Notes: generated from the letters alone by a model not told the origin. Shown: positions 1 to 5,641, counted from the stretch's first letter. The stretch is 9,534 bases of DNA from PVC group bacterium (ex Bugula neritina AB1) (GCA_001730085.1 MDLB01000049.1:1-9534); one strand, 5' to 3'. Made by a program: numbers and translations.

Positions 1-135
1 GGCTACAGTGCAAACGCTGACCGTAATGCGGGGCGTAATATCTTAGAGGCAGGGCATGCCTTGTTAGCTTGTGGAGAAAATCCGTTAGGAATTTCTATGA
101 AGCAAGAACCCCTAGTTGCTAAAAAAATAGCTTAG
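1..135 (+). CDS. tnpB: C-terminal end of TnpB (IS200/IS605-type RNA-guided nuclease), partial
   Basis: Frame 1 is open from the window edge to TAG at 133-135 and gives 44 residues. The segment [19 protein letters not shown] matches the end of the RuvC-like domain in IS605-family TnpB: an Asn-Ala-Asp followed by Asn-Ala-x-x-Asn-Ile, then the GHA...ACG and 'MKQEP' tail common in this family. The Asp of NAD is the expected third RuvC acidic residue. The zinc-finger cysteines that normally come just before it lie outside the window. TnpB is a transposon-encoded nuclease guided by an RNA made from the element's right end; it is not the transposase itself (TnpA). Only the tail is visible, so I cannot say whether the gene is intact or whether a tnpA partner exists. 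The right-end hairpin follows 13 bp after the stop, which agrees with this identification. Confidence 0.88.
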   Translation, partial: GYSANADRNAGRNILEAGHALLACGENPLGISMKQEPLVAKKIA

Positions 136-144
136 TAAATCTAG

Positions 145-178
145 GAATCACCTTCCTTTAGGTAGGTGAGGATGTCAA
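145..178 (+). other. IS right-end hairpin and likely 3' end of the TnpB guide (omega/re) RNA scaffold
   Basis: CACCT at 149-153 pairs with AGGTG at 164-168 and CC at 155-156 pairs with GG at 161-162. A T-T mismatch separates the two helices and the loop is TTTA. An imperfect hairpin with a mismatch near the end is what IS200/IS605 TnpA recognises. In TnpB systems the same DNA is transcribed as the 3' end of the guide RNA scaffold. If so, the native guide would be read from the flank beginning about 179 (AAGGTACATGGTCAAA). The hairpin is seen directly; the RNA role is inferred from the family. Confidence 0.65.
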
Positions 179-951
179 AAGGTACATGGTCAAAATCAAC
201 GAGATTTTGCTAAACGATTTGATTTTGAAACAGATATCCTATCGTTTGATAGTTAATGAGATAACATTATCCGTGAGGCACTATCAAAAAGGGTTTAAAG
301 ATCAGATGATGATTTTTAAATTGAAAGAAGAGTGGGCTTTTGACCGCTACAATCGATTGCGTTTTTCTTTTAAGAGATTGAAAGGACAAAGAAGATACAC
401 TAAAGTTTGATGCCTCCTGGGATTTGGATGAGAATTTTAATATCCTTTATAGTTTCCGACGTGCTAATGAGAACTTTTATCATTAAATGTATTTTGCAGG
501 GAAAGTTGAGGATTATCAATGATAAATATCTAGCCTATTTTTACAGTATGGATCTAGAGAGCCTCTTATTTTTCGGGCACCCTTACAGACCCAATATATA
601 TGTTCTAAGAAAAATGAGATACGCTATAGATGGGGGATAGGCTTTTATAAGTCCAAACGTATTCATAGGAAAGTTTCTTTTTGGGGAACCTGGAAATTTT
701 CACACGATTTTGATGTTCAATTTTCTATTGAAGAAAAAAAAGGTAGGTTTACATATGATTTTCAGATCAAAAAAATTATTCAAAAAAATGGTCAGATAAT
801 TGTTCAGCTTGGTTATAGAGATGAAAACTTGTATAAAATGAAAGTTATTTTAAAAAAATCTTTTTTTGATTCGGCAGAAGCCTTTGTGAAATGGCAAAAA
901 AATGTTCAAAAAACGAAGGGTGTTTATTTTGCCTATTCTTTCCCTTTTTAA
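179..951 (+). pseudogene. Decayed gene for a Trp-repeat, beta-rich protein, probably truncated by the IS element
   Basis: No single frame spans this region, but a continuous protein of about 255 residues can be followed. It runs in frame 3 from 186 to about 386, shifts at an apparent one-base insertion near 387 into frame 1, meets an in-frame TAA at 484-486, shifts near 517 into frame 2, and returns near 562 (one missing base in a C-run) to frame 1, ending at TAA 949-951. The joins are supported because the same motif recurs across them: WAFDRYNRLRFSFKR, WDLDENFNILYSFRR and WKFSHDFDVQFSIEE, each a Trp followed by alternating polar and hydrophobic residues as in beta-hairpins. The 5' end abuts the IS end, so the gene was probably cut by the insertion. 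I do not recognise a named family with certainty; it resembles large beta-structured proteins I associate with Omnitrophota. Short open frames at 186-410 and 407-640 are fragments of this gene or noise. Confidence 0.7.
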
Positions 952-970
952 AAACCTAGGATCTTTTTAA
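948..970 (+). terminator. Possible weak hairpin at the pseudogene 3' end
   Basis: TTAAAAA at 948-954 can pair with TTTTTAA at 964-970 around a CCTAGGATC loop, and the sequence continues T-rich. The stem contains only A-T pairs and overlaps the stop codon, so it may be a chance product of base composition. Confidence 0.25.
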
Positions 971-1036
971 GTTTTTAAATATAAAATATATTTAAAATAA
1001 TTTATTTTTTTAATTTAATATTGTTTATGTATGTTC

Positions 1037-1066
1037 TTGAATAAATTACTTGTTATGTGGTATAAT
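1037..1066 (+). promoter_or_regulatory. Sigma-70-like promoter for the membrane protein gene
   Basis: The sequence has TTGAAT at 1037-1042, an 18-bp spacer, and TATAAT at 1061-1066 with an extended -10 element (TGG just before TATAAT). Transcription would start near 1073 and leave a leader of about 200 bases before the ATG at 1275. This is the best promoter match in the gap. Confidence 0.6.
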
Positions 1067-1072
1067 TTAATA

Positions 1073-1101
1073 GGAAGTATTTTAGACTTCTTTTTATTTT
1101 T
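1073..1101 (+). terminator. Hairpin with U-tract at the likely transcript 5' end
   Basis: GAAGT (1074-1078) pairs with ACTTC (1086-1090) around a 7-base loop, followed by TTTTTATTTTT (1091-1101). It looks like a weak intrinsic terminator, yet it begins about where the promoter at 1037-1066 would start its RNA. It could be an early attenuator, a 5' stabilising stem, or a terminator for transcripts from upstream. Confidence 0.35.
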
Positions 1102-1119
1102 AAAAAGTTTTATATATTG

Positions 1120-1199
1120 AGATTGTTTCAAAATACCGCATAGCATAACTTTTCTTCTTATTCTTTTAATAAAGAATAGACCGTAATTTTCAACAATCT
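1120..1199 (+). other. Long imperfect stem-loop in the leader of the membrane protein gene
   Basis: The outer stem is AGATTGTT (1120-1127) with AACAATCT (1192-1199). The next helix is AAAAT (1130-1134) with ATTTT (1186-1190). Near the apex is a perfect 8-bp hairpin, TATTCTTT (1159-1166) with AAAGAATA (1171-1178) around a TAAT loop. Together these form an 80-base nested structure ending 75 bases before the ATG. It may be a cis-acting RNA element, a protein-binding site or a remnant of a small mobile repeat. The pairing is seen directly; a function is not established. Confidence 0.4.
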
Positions 1200-1274
1200 T
1201 ATATCCTATATTTTAAAAAAATCAATATATTGTAATATTTTAATATGCTATTTGTAATTATAAAAGGCATTTAT

Positions 1275-3347
1275 ATGATTTTAAAATATTTTATTATTCA
1301 AATTTTTATTTTTTCTACCTTTCTTCCTTTTGCAGGAGAAGCCTTAGCTCCCTCATCAAAGATACCTAAAGAAAAAGATCTAAGTAGACTTAAGAAGTTT
1401 TTTTCAATTAAAAAAAATACCGTCGAAAAGAAAAAGAGCTTGAAAGAAAACCTTGCAGAGGTTTTTACGAAGAGACGTAAAATCGCTTTGGGCTTTTTTA
1501 TTGTTGGGGTTGTTTTTGTTGTTTTGGGTTTATCTATTTTTCATGGGATACAAGTTTTACCGCAAGCTTTGGAGACAGCCTCTTTCGCTATTTTCTGTAT
1601 CGGAGTGCTTGTAATAGTTATATCGATTGTATATGGACTTATTTCTGCATTGAAAAGCATCTATCATTCATATAAAAATAAGTTTTTAAATACGGTTATT
1701 ATTTTAGCTTGGATGGTTTTTGCGACAGGGTTGGTCTTTTATTTTGCTATTGAGCCTTTAAAAACATGTGGACTAGCTTTTATTTGTGTAGGTGCTGCTA
1801 TTGGTGGCTTTTTATTTTTAAAACAATTTGGGAATAAAATATACATGTGGAACAAAAGAAAGTTGGAAGACAGACCAGTTTTAGCCAAAGCTATTTTAGG
1901 TGCGTCCATAGTTTTATCCGTGATATTTTTAGCTATAGGGGTTTCTTTTGCGGTACTTTCTTTGGAAACGATACATCCTGCTGTAGGTGTGGTTTTTATA
2001 GCAGTAGGTGGATTGATAGCTTTGATTATTTTGCTGAAATTTTTTATTAATTCTCGCTTGTATAATTGGTTGAAAAAAAGATGGAAAAAGATGAGAAAAA
2101 CTAATAGTTCAAAAATAGAACTGAAGAAGAATGTTCTTTTAAGAAAAGACCCTTTAGAAAGAAAAGAACAGTTACCGAAGGTACAAGATTCAACTCAAGA
2201 AAAAGGAGAGGGATCTTTGGAAAAGAAGCGTCCAAGGGTTCAAATAGATGAGTCTTTCAAAGAAAATAAAGAAGGGTCGAGTAGTATGTTGAGTGAAAGT
2301 ACTGTAAGTGATATGTTGAGTGTAAGTAGTGTAAGTGATATGTTGAGTGTAAGTAGTGTAAGTGATATGTTGAGTGTAAGTAGTGTAAGTGATATGTTGA
2401 GTGAAAGTAGTGTAAGTGATATGTTGAGTGAAAGTAGTGTAAGTGATGATTCTATTCATGGTGTATCAGAACATAGAATAATAATAGATGGCAATAGTTA
2501 TGATGAAGATATACCTGCGCAGAGCAGATTATTTGAAGGCGACGGTTTTGAAAAGAGTTTAGGTTCTAAGATAGATCAAGATCAAGATCAAGGTCAAGAA
2601 CAAAAAATAAAGAAACAAACTATAGAAGTTGAGAGTGTAAAACCAAAGAATGGCTCTAAACAAAGTGAGACTTCTGTATTGTCAAAATATAAAGCCCTTG
2701 TGAAAGAAAAAGAGTCAAGCGTTCGGAAGATTCCTTTTGTTAAACAAGCAGAAAGTTCATCTTCGAGTACTTTTAAGGAGGAATTCCAGAAGGAAGGTTT
2801 TGTTCCTGTTAACTTTGAGCTTCAACTGAACCAGAGCTCAAAGCCTCAATCACTAAAATCTACCTTTCAGAGAAGGGCAGATGGGGTTGTTTTTAAGAAA
2901 GCTTTTACCCATTGGGAAACTTTTCAAGTGATGGATGAATATTTAAATGAGATATATATTAAAAATAAAAATTATTTTAAGAAACTTGACTTGTCGGAAT
3001 ACAGTATTGATACTTATATATTGTTTTTAAAATTTTTAAGCGAAGACAATTATACAGATCTTTTTGTACGCGGGAAATTTTTTTCAGACTATACTGAACT
3101 AATGAAAGAAAAGAGAGAGGGTGAAGATTTGACGTTAAGCCTAGAAGGACTTTTGTATATTCAAAGGATGATAAAGCTTAAGGATTTCTGTAAGAAGATA
3201 CGTAGACTTTGGAAAGAAAATCTTCTAGTCTATAGTAGTAAAAAGTCTTTGGAGGATCAAATTAAGGACCTAGAAGATGAAAATTTTTCAAAAGAAGACT
3301 TGTTAAGAAGTTTTCAAGAGATCAATCAACTGAATCAATCCGCGTAA
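1275..3347 (+). CDS. Large repeat-containing membrane protein of unknown function
   Basis: I do not recognise the family. With the chosen start it has 690 residues. Residues 1-22 form a signal peptide (hydrophobic FIIQIFIFSTFLPF, then AGEA with likely cleavage before LAPSS). A Lys-rich stretch follows, then six hydrophobic segments at about 70-89, 103-125, 137-159, 164-183, 205-228 and 235-257. These fall into three similar two-helix units, each ending in a basic, aromatic-rich turn. Residues 258-535 are charged, Ser/Glu/Lys-rich and likely disordered; they include six copies of a 9-residue repeat (338-391) and a DQ repeat (434-443). About 535-690 is a helical, charged C-terminal domain. The ATG at 1275 was preferred over the in-frame ATG at 1245 because AAAAGG lies about 7 bases upstream and it gives a clean signal peptide. 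A lipoprotein gene follows 58 bp downstream, possibly in the same transcript. The role is probably structural or envelope-associated, but this is inference. Confidence 0.85.
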   Translation: MILKYFIIQIFIFSTFLPFAGEALAPSSKIPKEKDLSRLKKFFSIKKNTVEKKKSLKENLAEVFTKRRKIALGFFIVGVVFVVLGLSIFHGIQVLPQALETASFAIFCIGVLVIVISIVYGLISALKSIYHSYKNKFLNTVIILAWMVFATGLVFYFAIEPLKTCGLAFICVGAAIGGFLFLKQFGNKIYMWNKRKLEDRPVLAKAILGASIVLSVIFLAIGVSFAVLSLETIHPAVGVVFIAVGGLIALIILLKFFINSRLYNWLKKRWKKMRKTNSSKIELKKNVLLRKDPLERKEQLPKVQDSTQEKGEGSLEKKRPRVQIDESFKENKEGSSSMLSESTVSDMLSVSSVSDMLSVSSVSDMLSVSSVSDMLSESSVSDMLSESSVSDDSIHGVSEHRIIIDGNSYDEDIPAQSRLFEGDGFEKSLGSKIDQDQDQGQEQKIKKQTIEVESVKPKNGSKQSETSVLSKYKALVKEKESSVRKIPFVKQAESSSSSTFKEEFQKEGFVPVNFELQLNQSSKPQSLKSTFQRRADGVVFKKAFTHWETFQVMDEYLNEIYIKNKNYFKKLDLSEYSIDTYILFLKFLSEDNYTDLFVRGKFFSDYTELMKEKREGEDLTLSLEGLLYIQRMIKLKDFCKKIRRLWKENLLVYSSKKSLEDQIKDLEDENFSKEDLLRSFQEINQLNQSA
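2286..2447 (+). repeat. Six tandem copies of a 27-bp minisatellite, in frame
   Basis: The unit encodes MLS(V/E)S(S/T)VSD. Copies 2-4 are identical to one another, as are copies 5 and 6, while copy 1 carries one extra substitution (Thr for Ser). A 27-bp period keeps the frame, so changes in copy number would lengthen or shorten a Ser-rich linker without breaking the protein. Confidence 0.97.
2574..2603 (+). repeat. Short 6-bp tandem repeat (GATCAA) encoding Asp-Gln
   Basis: Three exact GATCAA units are followed by the variants GGTCAA and GAACAA, giving DQDQDQGQEQ in the disordered middle of the membrane protein. A hexamer also preserves the frame on slippage. Confidence 0.8.
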
Positions 3348-3405
3348 AAAATGTTTTTTTTTAAGATATTTTATAATGGCTTTATCCTTTGAAAGGGAAC
3401 CTTGA

Positions 3406-3675
3406 ATGACTAAAAGTAATATTTTTAAAGCTTTTGACAAAAGCATATTTTTGTTTAAGCCATGTATTGTTGCTTCATTTGTGGTTCAGCTTTTTTTTTT
3501 AACAGGCTGTTTACGTGAAAATTTTAATAAAAAAGATAAAAATGATTTAGAAATTTTAAACATACTCATAAAAAAAAAGTATCAACGAGAAAATGTGCTT
3601 AGAAGAGAAAGAAACCAACCTGAGCTTTCTATCCCTCGCCATAAACAAACATCTAAATCTTCATTTTGGTATTGA
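3406..3675 (+). CDS. Small predicted lipoprotein
   Basis: This 89-residue protein has a long type II signal peptide: Lys-containing residues 1-18, hydrophobic IVASFVVQLFF, and a lipobox LTGC at 32-35 with Cys35 as the predicted lipidated residue. The mature part is only about 55 residues, very basic (runs of Lys, RRERNQ), and ends in aromatic SSFWY. No domain is recognised. GAAAGGGA at 3391-3398 lies 7 bases before the ATG and supports the start. It lies 58 bp after the membrane protein gene on the same strand. A TATAAT at 3372-3377 without a clear -35 might provide separate transcription. The short, charged mature region suggests a tether or entericidin-like small lipoprotein rather than an enzyme, but there is no direct evidence. 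Confidence 0.8.
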   Translation: MTKSNIFKAFDKSIFLFKPCIVASFVVQLFFLTGCLRENFNKKDKNDLEILNILIKKKYQRENVLRRERNQPELSIPRHKQTSKSSFWY

Positions 3676-3680
3676 TAGCC

Positions 3681-3733
3681 TTTTGGGAAAAATCACCAAA
3701 AAATTACGAAGCACTTTATAAAAAACTAGCGCT
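3681..3733. terminator. Possible terminator structures between convergent genes
   Basis: Between the lipoprotein stop and the rlmN stop, TTTTGG (3681-3686) can pair with CCAAAA (3696-3701). On the minus strand, AAGCGC and GTGCTT also form a 6-bp stem with one wobble pair, followed shortly by a T-run. Either could end transcription of the convergent pair; both are weak. Confidence 0.25.
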
Positions 3734-4774
3734 TTAAACGGCTTTATTTTGTTGAGAAATATGACGCAATTGTCCGCAAGCGGCAACGATATCTCTACCT
3801 CTTGGCGTGCGAAGCGTTACGGAAACACCTTTGCTTTCCAAGCCTTTTTGAAATCTTTGAAGTGTGGATGACGAAGAAGGTTCATAGGGTGAATCAGGGG
3901 TTTCGTTAAAAGGGATTAAGTTAACCTTGCAACGCCTTTTTCGTAAAAGGGCTGCTAATTTTACAATATTATCTTGTGTATCGTTGATCCCTTTTAGCAT
4001 AATATATTCAAAGGTGATAGTTTTTCCTGTTTTAGCTGTATAGAAGTCACATGCTTTCATAAGCTCTGTTAGAGAAAAATGTTCAGCCATGGGCATGATC
4101 GACTCTCGTTTATCTTGAAAAGAGGAATGTAGTGAAACAGCAAGCTTGACATTGTAGGGATATGAAGCTAGGCGCTTTATAGCAGGAACCAATCCGACTG
4201 TCGAAATGGTGATTCGACTTGCTGAAATACCAAAAGCTTTTTCATGAGTTATGGTATCTACAGCACGCATAACTTGTCGAAGGTTTTGTAAGGGTTCTCC
4301 GATCCCCATAAAAACGATATGTGTGATTTTATCAACATCAGGGTGTTTAAGGACCTCAGATAATTGATTAACGATTTCACCAGCAGATAAGTTTCTAACA
4401 AGACCCATTGCTCCGCTACTGCAAAAGCGACATCCCATAGCGCAACCGACTTGAGAAGATATACAAAGTGTCCGTCTTTTTTTTGCTGGTATCCATACGG
4501 TTTCTACAACTTCCCGATCATTTAAACCAAATAAAAACTTTAAGGTACCATCTTCAGAAATTTTTACTTCTTCGGTAGAAAAGTTCCCAAGATGATAGTT
4601 TTCTTTTAGGTTATTTTTGACAGAATGCGGGATATTACACATTTGATCATATTGTGAAACGTGGTGCTGGTGTAGCCAGCGGTAAACTTGTTCGGACCGA
4701 AATTTTTGAGATATACCATTTTTGGACAGATCTTCTTGGAGTTCATTATAAGTAAAGTCGCGTAAGTTTTTCAC
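3734..4774 (-). CDS. rlmN: Dual-specificity RNA methyltransferase RlmN (radical SAM)
   Basis: RlmN methylates C2 of A2503 in 23S rRNA, and in some bacteria A37 of tRNAs, by a radical SAM mechanism with a Cys-bound methyl intermediate. The 346-residue protein is of usual length. Visible landmarks are the cluster motif C111-x3-C115-x2-C118, the GEPL motif at 159-162 (MGIGEPLQN), and the two mechanistic cysteines Cys104 and Cys333 (AACGQL). Cys104 keeps the same 7-residue spacing to the cluster as Cys118-Cys125 in E. coli RlmN. Glu91 in ETVWIP sits where E. coli Glu105 would be. All key residues are present, so the enzyme should be active. The start is GTG at 4774; no strong Shine-Dalgarno is seen, but the N-terminus (NLRDFTYNELQ) aligns with the family and no nearby ATG exists. 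It is convergent with the lipoprotein gene and not clearly in an operon. Confidence 0.97.
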   Translation of the reverse strand: MKNLRDFTYNELQEDLSKNGISQKFRSEQVYRWLHQHHVSQYDQMCNIPHSVKNNLKENYHLGNFSTEEVKISEDGTLKFLFGLNDREVVETVWIPAKKRRTLCISSQVGCAMGCRFCSSGAMGLVRNLSAGEIVNQLSEVLKHPDVDKITHIVFMGIGEPLQNLRQVMRAVDTITHEKAFGISASRITISTVGLVPAIKRLASYPYNVKLAVSLHSSFQDKRESIMPMAEHFSLTELMKACDFYTAKTGKTITFEYIMLKGINDTQDNIVKLAALLRKRRCKVNLIPFNETPDSPYEPSSSSTLQRFQKGLESKGVSVTLRTPRGRDIVAACGQLRHISQQNKAV

Positions 4775-5241
4775 AGTGATTCACTACTCATTAAATAGGT
4801 ATATAAAAATGACCAAAAAATTGATAAAACAATGCTTTGTTGACATTTTCAGCTTTATCGAAAGAAGAAAAGTCTTAGAGCTAGGATCATAATAGGTAAG
4901 GGCTAGTTGCTTTATCGAATCCCACTAAAAGTTTATTTAATGGACAACTCTTATTTCTATTTAAGTGATCGTAACTATATAAGCAGATAGTTTTTGCAAT
5001 CCTAATGTTTTTAGCTTGCAAGAAGTATTCTAAAAAAAAATAAACTTTCTTCTCTACTGTAAAAAAAGAAGATATTCTAAGTTTGAATAAAAAATAGAGA
5101 AAAAAAGTGCAGTAACTCTCCATCTATTAAAAAATCAATAAAGCCATAGAAGGTGGAGAGTCGCACATTTTATTTAGTAATCAATACCTTAGAGTGAAAG
5201 AAAGTACTTTTTTTTATTTTGATAAAAATAAGCCTGAAAAG
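4775..5241. other. Gene-free stretch between rlmN and the HTH gene
   Basis: This region carries no convincing gene. It contains the upstream region of rlmN, where I find no good promoter, and a strong hairpin at 5107-5166 described separately. A 27-codon open frame (4809-4892, +) and a 78-codon minus frame (4887-5123) lack ribosome binding sites and have unremarkable, Phe/Tyr/Leu-rich composition as expected of AT-rich noncoding DNA. Confidence 0.5.
5100..5166 (-). terminator. Extended hairpin with T7 tract downstream of the HTH gene
   Basis: On the minus strand, GTGC then ACTCTCCA (5166-5154) pairs with TGGAGAGT then GCAC (5122-5107), interrupted by a small internal loop. An inner helix TCTAT/ATAGA (5146-5150 with 5123-5127) extends the stem. 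T7 follows immediately (5106-5100). This is a typical intrinsic terminator layout about 75 bases after the HTH stop codon. The long stem and 18-base apical loop also allow a small RNA 3' end or a retained 3' UTR element. The plus-strand side is T-rich too (ATTTTATTT), so it may act in both directions. Confidence 0.6.
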
Positions 5242-5469
5242 TTATACAGTTTCTTTTTCTAAGTCAGCAGCAGCTTCTTTCTTAGGAGTAGATAGTTCTT
5301 TGAAACGTTCGTTAACATAACGCTCAACTTCTTCTATAGTTATTCTATAACCACCTCTTCTACCTTCTTTATAAGCGTTTAACTTTCCTTGACGGATTAA
5401 ATCACGAACATGTTCTTCACTAATACGAAGCATTTCAGCTACTTCACGTGTCAATAAAACTTTCAACAT
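5242..5469 (-). CDS. Small excisionase/MerR-type helix-turn-helix DNA-binding protein
   Basis: The protein has 75 residues. Residues 4-53 fit the HTH_17/excisionase winged-helix family: LLTREVAEMLRISEEHVRDLI is the helix-turn-helix, followed by the QGKLNAYKEGRRGGYRIT wing and the IEEVERYVNE helix. The tail from about residue 60 is charged and Ala/Glu/Lys-rich. Such proteins bind DNA as small transcription factors (BldC-like) or recombination directionality factors. No integrase or phage gene is nearby, so a regulatory role seems more likely. The start at 5469 was chosen over the in-frame ATG at 5511 because AAAGAGGTG lies 5 bases upstream and the promoter would put the transcript start near 5522. 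The strong promoter, ribosome binding site and terminator suggest a single, well-expressed gene. Its targets are unknown. Confidence 0.9.
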   Translation of the reverse strand: MLKVLLTREVAEMLRISEEHVRDLIRQGKLNAYKEGRRGGYRITIEEVERYVNERFKELSTPKKEAAADLEKETV

Positions 5470-5474
5470 AATTA

Positions 5475-5483
5475 CACCTCTTT
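5475..5483 (-). promoter_or_regulatory. Strong ribosome binding site that fixes the HTH start
   Basis: AAAGAGGTG ends 5 bases before the ATG at 5469 and includes GAGGTG, complementary to the 16S anti-Shine-Dalgarno. It excludes the upstream in-frame ATG at 5511, which would place this site inside the coding region. It is the best Shine-Dalgarno in the window. Confidence 0.8.
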
Positions 5484-5528
5484 CATAGGTTAGGTTACCA
5501 AAGTTCTTCAAAAAAATTAAGTTAGCTT

Positions 5529-5557
5529 ATTTTATCAGAATAAAAAAAACTTGTCAA
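5529..5557 (-). promoter_or_regulatory. Near-consensus sigma-70 promoter of the HTH gene
   Basis: On the minus strand, TTGACA (5557-5552) is separated by exactly 17 bp from TAAAAT (5534-5529). The spacer contains a T8 tract. Predicted initiation near 5522 gives a leader of about 53 bases to the ATG at 5469. Confidence 0.8.
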
Positions 5558-5575
5558 AGATTAAATTGTATAAAG

Positions 5576-5587
5576 TCTATATATAGA
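5576..5587. promoter_or_regulatory. 12-bp palindrome upstream of the HTH promoter
   Basis: TCTATATATAGA is a perfect palindrome about 19 bp upstream of the -35 box. It could be an operator, possibly for autoregulation by the HTH protein, but AT-rich palindromes arise easily by chance here. Confidence 0.25.
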
Positions 5588-5623
5588 TATTTTACGTTTT
5601 GCTATTATAGAAGAAAACCATAC

Positions 5624-5641
5624 AAAAAACTTCAAAGTTTT
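5624..5641 (-). terminator. Putative intrinsic terminator of the squalene synthase-like gene
   Basis: On the minus strand, AAAACT (5641-5636) pairs with AGTTTT (5631-5626) around a TTGA loop, and two more T residues follow. It begins 16 bases after the stop codon and lies upstream of the HTH promoter. The stem has few G-C pairs and would be weak, so read-through into the HTH gene is possible. Confidence 0.4.

Larger units (their letters stand above)
1..178 (+). mobile_element. Right end of an IS200/IS605-type insertion sequence, truncated by the window
   Basis: The TnpB tail is followed by a short subterminal hairpin at 149-168 and then GAGGATGTCAA, ending about 178. From memory, the architecture GAATC-hairpin-GTGAGG-n-TCAA closely resembles the right end of ISDra2-type elements, where TCAA marks the cleavage site and there are no terminal inverted repeats or target duplications. 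The exact boundary (177-180) is uncertain because it sits in an A-run. The left end lies outside the window. Confidence 0.75.
951..1274. other. Gene-free AT-rich leader region upstream of the large membrane protein
   Basis: I see no coding potential in these roughly 320 bases. The region holds a promoter-like sequence (1037-1066), a small hairpin with a T-run (1073-1101) and a long imperfect stem-loop (1120-1199), all oriented toward the gene at 1275. I do not recognise a known riboswitch or T-box. Confidence 0.6.

Noticed and set aside
186-640. Two small open frames that could be called hypothetical proteins
   Set aside because: They are pieces of one frameshifted gene: the repeat motifs continue across the frame changes, and neither has a convincing ribosome binding site or ending.
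1847-2050. 67-codon plus-strand frame inside the membrane protein
   Set aside because: It overlaps transmembrane segments in the real frame and has no start signals.
2190-2459. 89-codon minus-strand frame with Thr/Tyr/Gln-rich repeats
   Set aside because: It is the antisense reading of the 27-bp minisatellite inside a clearly coding plus-strand gene.
4840-4870. TTGACA on the plus strand
   Set aside because: No -10 hexamer is found 16-18 bases downstream and no gene follows.
4887-5123. 78-codon minus-strand frame
   Set aside because: It has no ribosome binding site, a Phe/Tyr/Leu/Lys composition typical of AT-rich noncoding DNA, and its start lies inside the terminator hairpin.
5242-5511. 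Longer HTH protein starting at 5511
   Set aside because: The strong ribosome binding site at 5475-5483 and the promoter position favour the start at 5469; the extra 14 residues are not HTH family sequence.
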